DNA of 64,000 bases from Methylococcales symbiont of Iophon sp. n. MRB-2018. Lineage in GTDB: Bacteria > Pseudomonadota > Gammaproteobacteria > Methylococcales > Methylomonadaceae. Positions 9,031-17,520 of this stretch are shown piece by piece. Each line of letters begins with the position of its first letter. Positions within the stretch are counted from its first letter, which is position 1. The notes below the pieces were generated by a model that saw only the letters and a list, made by a program, of their open reading frames with translations, made no database searches and was not told the origin of the DNA. The DNA lies in the NCBI GenBank assembly GCA_003666325.1, contig QPIL01000121.1, positions 1 to 64,000 on the forward strand, given 5' to 3'. Both the position numbers and the translations under genes were made by a program.

Positions 9031-9184
9031 AAAAGTAGGCTGGAGTGATGCTTGGCTACTCAAAATCATTGCTCCATTTTGAAACGGTCTTTTTATTTAT
9101 TGCAAAGCGTTTAGATAGCTCTGCATTACTGAGACTGGATTATTGTATAATTTCTCTTGAATGCAAATTTGTTTTTGCATTCGT
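9031..9184 (-). pseudogene. Relic of a transposase N-terminus (IS481-like HTH)
   Basis: On the minus strand, translation gives KQICIQEKLYNN and, after a frameshift, LSNAELSKRFAINKKTVSKW followed by SNDFE, a stop, and PSITPAYF. The second part is a typical helix-turn-helix from IS481-like or related transposases, in which the HTH is followed by a conserved Thr-Pro region. At least one frameshift and one in-frame stop show the copy is dead. The family name is an inference from the HTH style. Confidence 0.5.
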
Positions 9185-9292
9185 GTGATAGCCTTGGGGC
9201 ATATTAATTCCTTTGTAGTGAAAGTTTAATAGGTTATCAGGGCTGTCCTTTATTATTCTTAAATCAGGTATAACGTGGTGAAACTATACACT

Positions 9293-9383
9293 TTTAGTCT
9301 TTAGTCTTTAGTCTTTAGTCTTTAGTCTTTAGTCTTGAGTCTTGAGTCTTGAGTCTTGAGTCTTGAGTCTTGAGTCTTGAGTC
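9293..9383. repeat. Heptanucleotide array, (TTTAGTC)x6 then (TTGAGTC)x7
   Basis: Thirteen head-to-tail 7-bp units fall into two homogeneous blocks differing by one base per unit. The second block is the same unit as the array at 2486-2569. Just downstream, GTTTTTAAGGGCTGACTA and TTTTTTGAATATAGTATAA match the ends of the composite repeat and family-B elements, so this is another copy of the same repeat assemblage in decayed form. Confidence 0.95.
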
Positions 9384-9537
9384 TTTTTTAAATGTTTTTA
9401 AGGGCTGACTATTTATAGTGCTATTATTTTTTGAATATAGTATAATTTTTACTTTGAAAACTATAATTTTAATATTGTTCATATTCTGTTAAGAATTGAT
9501 ATGCTCTAATCAGTCGCGAGTGAATAATACTTATTTA

Positions 9538-9577
9538 GGGATAGGTATTGAACTATAAAGTACCTATCCCCATTTTT
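9538..9577 (+). terminator. Orphan rho-independent terminator
   Basis: The stem GGGATAGGTA / TACCTATCCC is followed by CATTTTTTAT. No gene on the plus strand precedes it for more than 3 kb, so it may end a short non-coding transcript starting somewhere in 9430-9530, or be a relic. Confidence 0.55.
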
Positions 9578-9884
9578 TATCACCCCATCCCTCCTCAAAA
9601 CCTCTCTTTCTCTATCATTAAAAACCACTTCATTATCGCTGGAATACCGTTGAATTTATTTTATTTCTAGCGGTAAAATAGCACGTTTTTAGGCACTTCA
9701 GTAATCCCCTGACTTTTCTTAAAAAACACATATCAGCCTCACTTTCACCCACATCAATAGACTTTATAGCAGGTTCAATAACTGTATTGATTGCTGTTAA
9801 AGAATTTGTGAGAAACACTTTTTGATATTGAAAACGTGTTTATCCAATAAAGGGGATAAAAACTTACAAAAATAACAGGCAAAA

Positions 9885-9917
9885 AAATGCCCCAGCTAAA
9901 CTGAGGCATTTTTAACA
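9885..9917 (-). terminator. Bidirectional rho-independent terminator downstream of fae
   Basis: The hairpin AAATGCCCCAG-CTAAA-CTGAGGCATTT has a T5 run on the plus strand and a T7 run on the minus strand. The minus-strand version should end transcripts of the H4MPT-fae operon. Confidence 0.7.
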
Positions 9918-9926
9918 ACTAAAATA

Positions 9927-10069
9927 GTAACTACTCAGCTACTCCTTTATTTTGTCCAATAGCGACGTTGAAAGTGCTTATTTACACCTTGTAAGCTCCG
10001 CACTTTCGGCCTTACTCTTGAATAAAATAGAGGGCAATTAAGCGGTTACGGAGTACGCTGAGTAGTTGC
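9927..10069. repeat. 143-bp inverted-repeat element in the fae 3' region
   Basis: The left end GTAACTACTCAGCTACTCC and the right end GGAGTACGCTGAGTAGTTGC are imperfect inverted repeats. A second palindrome, GAAAGTGC...GCACTTTC, lies inside. The block sits between the fae stop and its terminator and would be transcribed as a long hairpin. It resembles a small non-autonomous element, but I found no second copy in the window. Confidence 0.5.
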
Positions 10070-10088
10070 TTAAAATATATAATTAAAA

Positions 10089-10604
10089 TTATACTTTGTT
10101 GGCAGCAAATGGATGCTCTGAAGTTGCTTTAGCAGCAACAACTTCAGCCGCTGTTGGTGTTCCAGCTACCGCATTTTTGATAGATGCTTTAACAGCGTCA
10201 TAGTTGTTTTTCTCAATAGCAACGTCATCTTCTGCTAGCCAGTGAATGAATACACCAACAGAAATAAACAAATCATCTGCTTCGTTAGCAGGGATTGTTC
10301 CGTCTTCAACACAATCAGCAACAGCCATTGCGACACCACGTTGTGCAGGGCCAAACATTTGAACTGCTTGCTTAGAACCTTTGATTGTTACTTTGTTGAA
10401 CATAACAGTTGCAGGCTTAACCATAAGGTTAGGTGCAACAACAGCTAGAAGACTAGAAAAACCATCTTTGTTGTTTGTTAAGCAGTTTGCGAAAGCAGAT
10501 TCTGCAGCTGAACCACGAGGTCCAATCATTAAGTCAATGTGAGCAACTTCGTTTCCGTCACCGTTTAAAGATTCGCCTACGCGTAGGTTGTTAATTGTAG
10601 CCAT
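10089..10604 (-). CDS. fae: Formaldehyde-activating enzyme
   Basis: Fae catalyses condensation of formaldehyde with tetrahydromethanopterin to methylene-H4MPT in the cytoplasm. The 171-residue product shows the family signature [18 protein letters not shown] with the catalytic His at residue 22, plus NLMVKP...MFNKVTIKG and the C-terminal HPFAANKV. The ORF track starts 17 codons upstream; the ATG at 10604 gives the standard N-terminus ([12 protein letters not shown]) and follows an AGGAAT sequence, so it is preferred. It is the last gene of the minus-strand H4MPT cluster. This gene is a strong marker of H4MPT-linked methylotrophy. Confidence 0.97.
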   Translation of the reverse strand: MATINNLRVGESLNGDGNEVAHIDLMIGPRGSAAESAFANCLTNNKDGFSSLLAVVAPNLMVKPATVMFNKVTIKGSKQAVQMFGPAQRGVAMAVADCVEDGTIPANEADDLFISVGVFIHWLAEDDVAIEKNNYDAVKASIKNAVAGTPTAAEVVAAKATSEHPFAANKV

Positions 10605-10691
10605 GAATATAATTCCTATTATTATGTGAATGAAAGAGTGAATAAAAAAATCCACTTTTATTTTTTTAAATCCTTTACTGTATTATCTAGT

Positions 10692-11546
10692 TCACCTAAC
10701 AGATAATGCTTCCACAAAATGAATAAATACCGTCGCCACCGTTAGGTCGGCCGTAGTACCTGGATTTATACCTTTATCCTTAAACTTCCTATCTACATCA
10801 TGCAAAAGAGGAATACATTGTTCAGGTTTATCAGTATTAGCCAAGGCATCGTCGACTATAATCATCTGCTCAAGTACCCATCCTGAATACTTATTGCCGT
10901 ACTTTCGTTCTATATGACTATCGGGGAATTGTGTTAACAGCCCTGTATACACAGAAACTGCAGCCCAAACTACATCGTCATATTTCACGCGAGCAGTATT
11001 ATACCTTAAAATGGAAAAATCAAAAATATCTTTGTAGTTTGATACATATTGAAAAGCAATTCTGTCTTTTTTACTGGCAATTGCCATGGCTTCAATTAAG
11101 GTGACAGCAGGTGCTTCATTAACATCTTCTTGTTTTGAGTCACCTAGACCTCCCGGTGCAGCCAATGTGATTGCTTTAAATACCCACTCTGCATCTGCTT
11201 GAGTAGTATTGCTCAATACTTGAGCTAACGCTTGAGCCAAACTTTGAGCTGATTGTTGTTGAAAAATCGCCTGGCATATAGGCGCAGATAACAATAAAAT
11301 CCCAAGATTAGTATTACACCCTACCCTTTCTCTGGTTGCTTTAACGGCATAATATACTTTTTCTCCCAAAGAAAAATCAGGGTTTGTTATTGGAAAAGCA
11401 CTAACTTCTGCACTTAGTATAAAGTCCTCAGCCGTCATATCATGACCCTCAGCATAAATACTGACATTACCTGGCTTAAAAGCCTCAACATCTATCGCGC
11501 AAGCGCGCTTGTATGCTGTGACCAGTTGTGTTTGATCTATCATCAC
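10692..11546 (-). CDS. Triphosphoribosyl-dephospho-CoA synthase-like protein (methylotrophy orf7)
   Basis: The 284-residue protein belongs to the CitG/MdcB-like family, seen in FKPGNVS, the GxGLGD-type stretch APGGLGDSKQEDV and a conserved C-terminal PGTTADLT. In methylotrophs this homolog is called orf7 and is needed for H4MPT-linked C1 metabolism, probably cofactor synthesis, rather than citrate lyase. Its first codons overlap the end of orf5 by 4 bp. Fae follows 87 bp after its stop. The gene order orf17-mch-orf5-orf7-fae is the same as described for Methylobacterium extorquens. The exact reaction is not evident from sequence. Confidence 0.85.
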   Translation of the reverse strand: MMIDQTQLVTAYKRACAIDVEAFKPGNVSIYAEGHDMTAEDFILSAEVSAFPITNPDFSLGEKVYYAVKATRERVGCNTNLGILLLSAPICQAIFQQQSAQSLAQALAQVLSNTTQADAEWVFKAITLAAPGGLGDSKQEDVNEAPAVTLIEAMAIASKKDRIAFQYVSNYKDIFDFSILRYNTARVKYDDVVWAAVSVYTGLLTQFPDSHIERKYGNKYSGWVLEQMIIVDDALANTDKPEQCIPLLHDVDRKFKDKGINPGTTADLTVATVFIHFVEALSVR

Positions 11547-12463
11547 AGCAAGCCTAGCGTTTTATCAAAGGAATCACTCTGTATATACCTGTCCAGTAAG
11601 TCATTCGCCAATATCTCAGCTATATTAATAGTATAAACACTTTCAAGACCTTTCCATGCTGGAATACTATTGACTTCTATAACACTCAATTGACCATTAG
11701 CTGCCGCAATGATATCCACACCTGCATAATCCATTTTCAATGTTTTAGTGGCTTGAATTGCCAATTTTGCCAAGCTTTCTTCCATTTCAATAGCTTCGCA
11801 CTTTGCACCACATGCTACGTTATTTAACCACGATGTTCCACATCTACGCATAGCAAGCACTGCTTGATTATTAACCACAAAAACACGAATATCTGAATAG
11901 CCCTGACCTTCGCATTCTATAAAGCGTTGTAAATAATAAATGCCATGGCTACTGGTTAGCCAAAATAGATCGGTTGTTTTTTCCAGCCGTCTAACGCCTT
12001 CTCCTTGTGAGCCAAACAAAGGTTTACTAATTAATTGCTGTCCTTGCTGTAATTCTTTTTCCGCTATAGCTAATGCCTCAGACCTTTCTCTGAGAACCCA
12101 AGATGGCGGTGTGTTAATACCCGCATTATGCAACAAAAAACTGGTCATACCCTTGTCTACACTCCGCTCTATAGCGTGACCATCATTATAAACAGGAATG
12201 CCCAGTTTTTTTAATATATGCAAAATATCTAGGTAAAAAATAACTTCCTGTAAAGACCCACCAGGGACTCCTCTGACAAAAACAGCAGCAGGTAAAGATG
12301 ATTGAAAGCCTGGTATTCTGATTGGCAATCCTTGGGATTCCAAGTTTATCGCACATGCTGTAAGAGAAACATATTCACTTTGGAATCCTCTTTTAGCAAA
12401 AGCCTGACATAGCTGTTTACCATGCCAACCTGGATCATCGGTAAAAATGACTATTCGAGCCAA
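11543..12463 (-). CDS. RimK-like ATP-grasp protein (methylotrophy orf5)
   Basis: This 306-residue ATP-grasp ligase has the glycine-rich KPLFGSQGEGVRRL loop and late metal-binding residues in DYAGVDIIA...VIEVNSIPAWKG. RimK-like enzymes join amino acids, usually glutamate, to an acceptor. In this cluster it is the orf5 protein, thought to act in H4MPT assembly. It overlaps orf7 by 4 bp at its 3' end. Upstream, 221 bp containing a family-A MITE separate it from mch, so the ancestral operon has been interrupted. No strong ribosome-binding site is visible before the ATG at 12463. Confidence 0.85.
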   Translation of the reverse strand: MARIVIFTDDPGWHGKQLCQAFAKRGFQSEYVSLTACAINLESQGLPIRIPGFQSSLPAAVFVRGVPGGSLQEVIFYLDILHILKKLGIPVYNDGHAIERSVDKGMTSFLLHNAGINTPPSWVLRERSEALAIAEKELQQGQQLISKPLFGSQGEGVRRLEKTTDLFWLTSSHGIYYLQRFIECEGQGYSDIRVFVVNNQAVLAMRRCGTSWLNNVACGAKCEAIEMEESLAKLAIQATKTLKMDYAGVDIIAAANGQLSVIEVNSIPAWKGLESVYTINIAEILANDLLDRYIQSDSFDKTLGLL

Positions 12464-12522
12464 CAGTTATCCTTATAAAGTATAGGAAAAATAGTATTGA
12501 GAAATAGTATTCATCTCATTTT

Positions 12523-12672
12523 GAGGCCTCAGCATAACTCTGGACTGGATAAAAAAGTGATAGCATTTTTCAGGTTTTAGTCAAAAATACCAGTGTAATA
12601 GTGCGTTATTTTGGCTGAAAGATGGAAAACTTCTAGCCTTTTTTATCCGTTCATGAGTTATGCTGAGGCCTC
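12523..12672. mobile_element. Family-A MITE between mch and orf5
   Basis: The 150-bp element has ends GAGGCCTCAGCATAACTC and GAGTTATGCTGAGGCCTC and is flanked by a perfect 5-bp duplication ATTTT at 12518-12522 and 12673-12677. It has the same internal sequence as the copies at 31914-32072 and 36773-36934. It has no ORF. It lies inside the H4MPT operon and would be transcribed as a long stem. Confidence 0.9.
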
Positions 12673-12684
12673 ATTTTACTTGAT

Positions 12685-13668
12685 TCAAAACCCAAAAGAT
12701 TGATCTAACAAAGCATTATCCAACTTTCCATATCTAAAGCTATTACCCGAGTCCATCGCAGTCACAATCACACTGGCAGGGCTAAACAACATGCTATCAA
12801 TTTTGAAGAAATCATAGTTACAAGCTTTAAAAATATCCGCAAATGGTTTTCCATAATCTTTTGATGTTGAGCTGGGCAGTTCTTTCGCCAATTTTTCAGC
12901 CGCTTTATCACTTCCGCTAACAAAAATATGGACTTGCCCAGCAAATAAGATGGCATCGTTAGTACGCCCCATGGCTTGAACAAAATCTGGGTGTGGAGGG
13001 CAAACGGGGGCACTACCACAGCCATCAACAATATTTTCAAGTGGGAAATGTAATTCATGGGCTTTATGCATTGCCACTTCTAGCACTCTACCTACCACTT
13101 GTACGCTACCAGCAAGACTACTAGTCGGTGTCATAATCAAGGTTAATTTATCAGCAGTTATGCCACAAGCAGCGGCTACTTTATCAATAATTTCAATGGG
13201 TGGCATTTTATCGTTCTCTATCACTAATGCTGTAGAACCCGCATTATCGCTATACTCTAATTCTTGATAAAGTGCTTCAACAGGGACTTTAACACCGTCT
13301 TTTTCTTTATTTGCCATGGCTCTTGCAGGGCCAGAACCTAGTGCATAATATTTTCCATGTGCTAAACTCCATCCAGCATATTGACTGCCTAAACAGGCTA
13401 AAACTGGATTGCTTGAATGCACGTTAATTGATAATGGCCAATGATCCGTATAAGCACTTTGAGAGAGTGAAACTGTTCCCAGTCCTCCCATGCAAATTTC
13501 GGTAATAATACGCCCTGCCTCTAAGCCACCAGACACATTAATACCAGCATCAATAATCGTGCATCCATTTTCTAGCTTTTCTATACCCAGTCTTAAACTA
13601 TCGGCATGATTAATGAGTTGTTGTACTAATGGTTGAATGAGCTTATTGACACTGGCTGTGTATTGCAT
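12685..13668 (-). CDS. mch: Methenyl-tetrahydromethanopterin cyclohydrolase
   Basis: Mch converts methenyl-H4MPT to formyl-H4MPT, the step after methylene-H4MPT dehydrogenase. The 327-residue protein is full length and carries family landmarks such as [34 protein letters not shown] and [14 protein letters not shown]. The start lies 4 bp after the orf17 stop, so the two are coupled. The stop is 12 bp from the MITE at 12523-12672. The assignment is secure because bacterial and archaeal Mch are closely related in sequence. Confidence 0.95.
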   Translation of the reverse strand: MQYTASVNKLIQPLVQQLINHADSLRLGIEKLENGCTIIDAGINVSGGLEAGRIITEICMGGLGTVSLSQSAYTDHWPLSINVHSSNPVLACLGSQYAGWSLAHGKYYALGSGPARAMANKEKDGVKVPVEALYQELEYSDNAGSTALVIENDKMPPIEIIDKVAAACGITADKLTLIMTPTSSLAGSVQVVGRVLEVAMHKAHELHFPLENIVDGCGSAPVCPPHPDFVQAMGRTNDAILFAGQVHIFVSGSDKAAEKLAKELPSSTSKDYGKPFADIFKACNYDFFKIDSMLFSPASVIVTAMDSGNSFRYGKLDNALLDQSFGF

Positions 13669-13672
13669 TTTT

Positions 13673-14770
13673 TTACCTGACTAATAATTTATTTATAATT
13701 TGCTGTTTAGAGGACAAATCATCCTCAATATCCCGTTCATTTTCTACGCTGGCAATGATACTGCAAATCGGCATTCCTGTGTTAATTAATGTACCTGGTT
13801 CGGGTATATCGACCACCCATTCAGGCCATTTAATGTGCGTTCCAATTTCATAATTAGATTCAGCAAAAATCACCCTATAACTGCGATAATCATTCAAATA
13901 TTCAGCGGGCTGTAATACTGAATCTGCTAAACAGGCTTTAATATGTTCTATTAATAAATTACTTGTATATAGTTGCATACTTGCAGAAGGTCTTGCATTA
14001 ATCTCTAGTGCATAACAATGATCATCTTTAACTATAAAATCGAATGAATTAAGACCTTTTAAAGCAAACTCAGGGACTAATTTTTCGATCCATGTTGATA
14101 GGGTTGTTATTATCTTGTCTGCAACAGTGGGCTGACTGACAAGCCCTGAAAAAATATATTCATTATCGCCTATAACGATAGTTTGTTGCTGATGGAAGCC
14201 ATAGATAACAATTTGCTTTCCATTCGTTACAAACAACACAGACATAGCTAAACCATCAATTTTCTGTTGCCAATAATTTGAACCCGATATTACAGTGTTT
14301 TTATGGTAGTTTTTTATGCCGATACCACCTTCACCTGTTCTAGGCTTAATTAACCACGCTATATCTTGTTGTTGTGGTGGTGGTTTAAATGAGGTTTGGG
14401 GATAAATAATATTTAATTTTTTTAATGTTGAAAAGAAATTAACTTTTTCTTGGATCAAGCTAAAAACAGAAAGTGAATTACCTAATACGGTAAATTTTTG
14501 AAAAAGATGTTGCAGGCTTTCAGGATAGGCTTCAAAACCACTGCCATAAATAGCATAATTTATTACATGGGTTTTGTCTAAAACAGCTAAGGCAGCGGTC
14601 AGATGGTAAGGGGATAAACAGTCAATCTTGATAGACGCTAAGGTTATTTTCTGCGTATCAACGTCATTAAAACAATCAATAACAATAGGATTGAGTCCTG
14701 CATTTTTTGCTGATTGTGCCAACATTCGAGCAGAATTAGCAACGATCAATATTTTTTTAAAATTAAACAC
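13673..14770 (-). CDS. ATP-grasp protein of the H4MPT cluster (methylotrophy orf17)
   Basis: The 365-residue protein has an N-terminal Rossmann-like domain ([16 protein letters not shown]) and an ATP-grasp core with [11 protein letters not shown] and the late [12 protein letters not shown] metal-binding motif. In methylotrophic proteobacteria orf17 precedes mch and is required for H4MPT-dependent formaldehyde oxidation, probably as a ligase in cofactor synthesis. Here it is the first gene of the cluster, with only 4 bp before mch. The upstream region contains a TGCTGAGATCTC remnant near 14840. The ligase substrate cannot be told from sequence. Confidence 0.85.
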   Translation of the reverse strand: MFNFKKILIVANSARMLAQSAKNAGLNPIVIDCFNDVDTQKITLASIKIDCLSPYHLTAALAVLDKTHVINYAIYGSGFEAYPESLQHLFQKFTVLGNSLSVFSLIQEKVNFFSTLKKLNIIYPQTSFKPPPQQQDIAWLIKPRTGEGGIGIKNYHKNTVISGSNYWQQKIDGLAMSVLFVTNGKQIVIYGFHQQQTIVIGDNEYIFSGLVSQPTVADKIITTLSTWIEKLVPEFALKGLNSFDFIVKDDHCYALEINARPSASMQLYTSNLLIEHIKACLADSVLQPAEYLNDYRSYRVIFAESNYEIGTHIKWPEWVVDIPEPGTLINTGMPICSIIASVENERDIEDDLSSKQQIINKLLVR

Positions 14771-14916
14771 AAAATGGCTAAGATGCTAAAATCAACGGTT
14801 GCAATTCTCTCGTAATAAGTACTCAAATTGTTCTTTATATGCTGAGATCTCTTATTATCAAAAAAGTTACAGCCGTTTAAAAAAATAATTGGTGTAAGTA
14901 TAAAATAAAGCACTAA

Positions 14917-17247
14917 TTATAGGGCTATTTTAATACCAATCCAACCAGCACGAGGTGGGCCAGCACCCACAAAACGTGGATCATCAAGTGTATCTAAACC
15001 AGGAGCTTCATCTGGCTCACCATAAAGACCAAATGTTTCATACTCATTATCAAACAAGTTATCGACTTTGGCAAAAAACTCAATATGCTTGTTTAATTTA
15101 TATCTAGCGTGAAGATTTACTACCTGATAGTCAGAAATTCGGGAATTATTGTTGGCTTCATCACCACGATAATATTGTGATGAATGATACGAGGCATCAA
15201 AACCCAATGACAGTGCAGGTGTAAAAGCATAATCCGCACCTAACTTAACATTATGTTTTGGAATTCCAGGAATACTGTCGCCTTTTCCCACAGCGGTATC
15301 TTCGCCTGCTGGGTTATTTTCATTAAATACGGAAAATCTATCTTCAAACGTTGCGTCAACATAAGAGTAATTAGCAAACCAACTTAATTTATTCTCAACT
15401 AATATACCATTAAGACCAAGTTCAACCCCTTGTCGTTTTGTTTCGCCCACATTATCAAAAAAACCATTACTGATATTGCCCGGCACACCTTCGTCTACTG
15501 GTATAAAAATAATATCATCTTTATTCACTGTACGGAACATACCCGCTGTCCAGATAATTGCATTAAATTGACCTCTCAATCCAGCTTCCCACGTTTTTGC
15601 AACCACTTGATCTAGTGGCGGATCACTCAAGAAAGAATTTGGTAATGCACAAGGTTTTTCTTTATTTGAGCAGGTTAATTCTGAAGCAGTTGGCGCTCGT
15701 GATGATTCACTATAGCTGCCATAAACACCCAAATCATCATTCACCGCATAAGCAAGCCCAACTGCTGGATTAATTCGTTGATAGGTATGGGTGTCACCCG
15801 ATTCATTCAAATTAGTGTCACCACCTTCGCTAGTACCTGCAATATCAATATGCGTTAAGTTATAACGTGCAGAAACTGTTAGCGCTAATTGATCAGTTAT
15901 GCTTAATGTGTCGGTGAAAAAGATACCTAAAGAATCACTATCAATTTTGCCATCAACGACTGATTCATTAATGACAACACCGGTACCTATTGTACCTCGG
16001 TCATCTTTAAATACTGCCACTTCACTTCTGGCGTTGTAATTCATGTCCGCTTTATCGTAACTCACGCCAATAATTAATTGGTTTTCTTGATCCAACAAAT
16101 CGTTTGTTAGCGTTACCTGAAAGCTGACTCCGTAACCATCTTGCTCAGTGGTACTTGTATTGTTTAGCGCAAGATTATTGTCAGGATTTCCTAGTGCCGC
16201 TTCAGTAATATCATTACCATTAATATCCTCGATACGATCCTCTGGATCTATGCCATCACCCTCTTCTTCGACCAAGAATCCATTATCAATTTCCAATTCA
16301 GCACCATCACCATTAAAGGTTTCACGGTCATTGTTTCGATAATAGCTATTGGCTGACAGTAAAACCGTATTCGTCAACCAATGTGAGCCATTTAATGACA
16401 ACATCCATAATTCATTTTGGGTGTTATCTGGATAAGTAAATACTGCCTCACGATCACTTTTTGATAACTCAATAGGTGCTGCGCCATTACCATTCAAATC
16501 ACTATCCACTGCTGTCAGTGCTAAATCTAAGGTGCTAAAATCATTTTTATAGCTTAACTTGGCAAATAATTGTTCTACTTGCGAAGGTGATTCATCACGC
16601 CACCCTTCTTCTTCGGTATATGCCCCTGTTACGAAATATGCAAAATTACCCCTCTTATCCCCACTTTCTAAAGTGACAGAATGGCGACCAAAAGAGCCTG
16701 TATAAGCTTCAATACTATGCCCTTTATCAGTAAAGCCATTTTTAGTCAAAATAGAAATTGCACCACCCAATGTGTTTAAACCAAATAAAGGATTAGAACC
16801 GGGGATTAAGTTTATGCTAGCAATTGCTGATTCTGGAATTAATTCAAAGTTAACGGTATCTCCAAAAGGTTCATTTACCCGCACACCATCTTGATAAACA
16901 GATAAGCCCTGAGCAACACCCACTAATGGTGAAGCCGTAAAACCCCGAAATTGTAAGTCTGGTTGAAAAGGATTGTTTTGTGCGGCATTGATACTCACAC
17001 TACCCAATGTTTTATTCATAAAGTCCGTTATATCAAGACTTTGGCTATTTTCAATTTCTTCAGCAGTGGCAGATTGAATGTTAGCAGCAATTTTATCGGC
17101 TGCTAGACCAATACCATGCAACGGTGTGGCACCAACAATTTCAATGTCACTCAACTCTAAAGTACTTTCATCTTCAGCATAAACTGATGTCAGCATTGTC
17201 GTCATAAGTATTAAATACAATGCTTTCTTTTGCTGCTGATACTGCAT
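14917..17247 (-). CDS. TonB-dependent outer-membrane receptor
   Basis: The 776-residue protein has a signal peptide (cleavage near ...TSVYA-ED), a TonB-box-like LSDIEIVGAT, a plug domain at about 50-170 with FRGF and YQDGVRVNEPFGD, and a 22-strand barrel ending in WIGIKIAL. It imports a scarce ligand across the outer membrane; the substrate is unknown. No N-terminal signalling domain is present, so it does not itself signal to an anti-sigma factor. It is divergent from a MoxY/MoxX-like two-component system, and the 273-bp gap contains a short family-A MITE. Lanthanide, copper or iron complexes are possible ligands, but nothing decides this. Confidence 0.9.
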   Translation of the reverse strand: MQYQQQKKALYLILMTTMLTSVYAEDESTLELSDIEIVGATPLHGIGLAADKIAANIQSATAEEIENSQSLDITDFMNKTLGSVSINAAQNNPFQPDLQFRGFTASPLVGVAQGLSVYQDGVRVNEPFGDTVNFELIPESAIASINLIPGSNPLFGLNTLGGAISILTKNGFTDKGHSIEAYTGSFGRHSVTLESGDKRGNFAYFVTGAYTEEEGWRDESPSQVEQLFAKLSYKNDFSTLDLALTAVDSDLNGNGAAPIELSKSDREAVFTYPDNTQNELWMLSLNGSHWLTNTVLLSANSYYRNNDRETFNGDGAELEIDNGFLVEEEGDGIDPEDRIEDINGNDITEAALGNPDNNLALNNTSTTEQDGYGVSFQVTLTNDLLDQENQLIIGVSYDKADMNYNARSEVAVFKDDRGTIGTGVVINESVVDGKIDSDSLGIFFTDTLSITDQLALTVSARYNLTHIDIAGTSEGGDTNLNESGDTHTYQRINPAVGLAYAVNDDLGVYGSYSESSRAPTASELTCSNKEKPCALPNSFLSDPPLDQVVAKTWEAGLRGQFNAIIWTAGMFRTVNKDDIIFIPVDEGVPGNISNGFFDNVGETKRQGVELGLNGILVENKLSWFANYSYVDATFEDRFSVFNENNPAGEDTAVGKGDSIPGIPKHNVKLGADYAFTPALSLGFDASYHSSQYYRGDEANNNSRISDYQVVNLHARYKLNKHIEFFAKVDNLFDNEYETFGLYGEPDEAPGLDTLDDPRFVGAGPPRAGWIGIKIAL

Positions 17248-17394
17248 ATTTTCTCCTAAGTTCTTACATGAACGCTACATTCTAAAATTTTGCAGATTAT
17301 GAAAGGTTTGAAAAATATTATCTATAGGAAAAACTCCCAATTATTGAACGATACACTTTAAATATAAGCCCGATAGTGCATAATGAGACCTCAA

Positions 17395-17459
17395 CATAAC
17401 GCATGAACGGATAAAAAAGGCTAGAATTTTTCTCTCGTCCAGAGTTATGCTGAGGTCTC
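17395..17459. mobile_element. Short (65 bp) family-A MITE between receptor and sensor-kinase genes
   Basis: The ends GAGACCTCAACATAACGC and AGTTATGCTGAGGTCTC match the family. The target duplication ATAAT is perfect at 17390-17394 and 17460-17464. About 85-95 bp of the internal sequence present in longer copies is missing. It lies in the divergent promoter region of the TonB receptor and the two-component system. Confidence 0.9.
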
Positions 17460-17520
17460 ATAATATCTTTCCATAGCAACTGACAAGCCAACCGATATTG
17501 ATAGACACTAGACTGCATCT

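Noticed and set aside
9633-9818. 61-codon minus-strand ORF
   Set aside because: No ribosome-binding site and no convincing family match; it lies in a repeat-rich, gene-poor gap. A decayed gene fragment cannot be excluded.
12768-13058. 96-codon ORF inside mch
   Set aside because: It is an alternative-frame shadow of mch, with no independent start signal.
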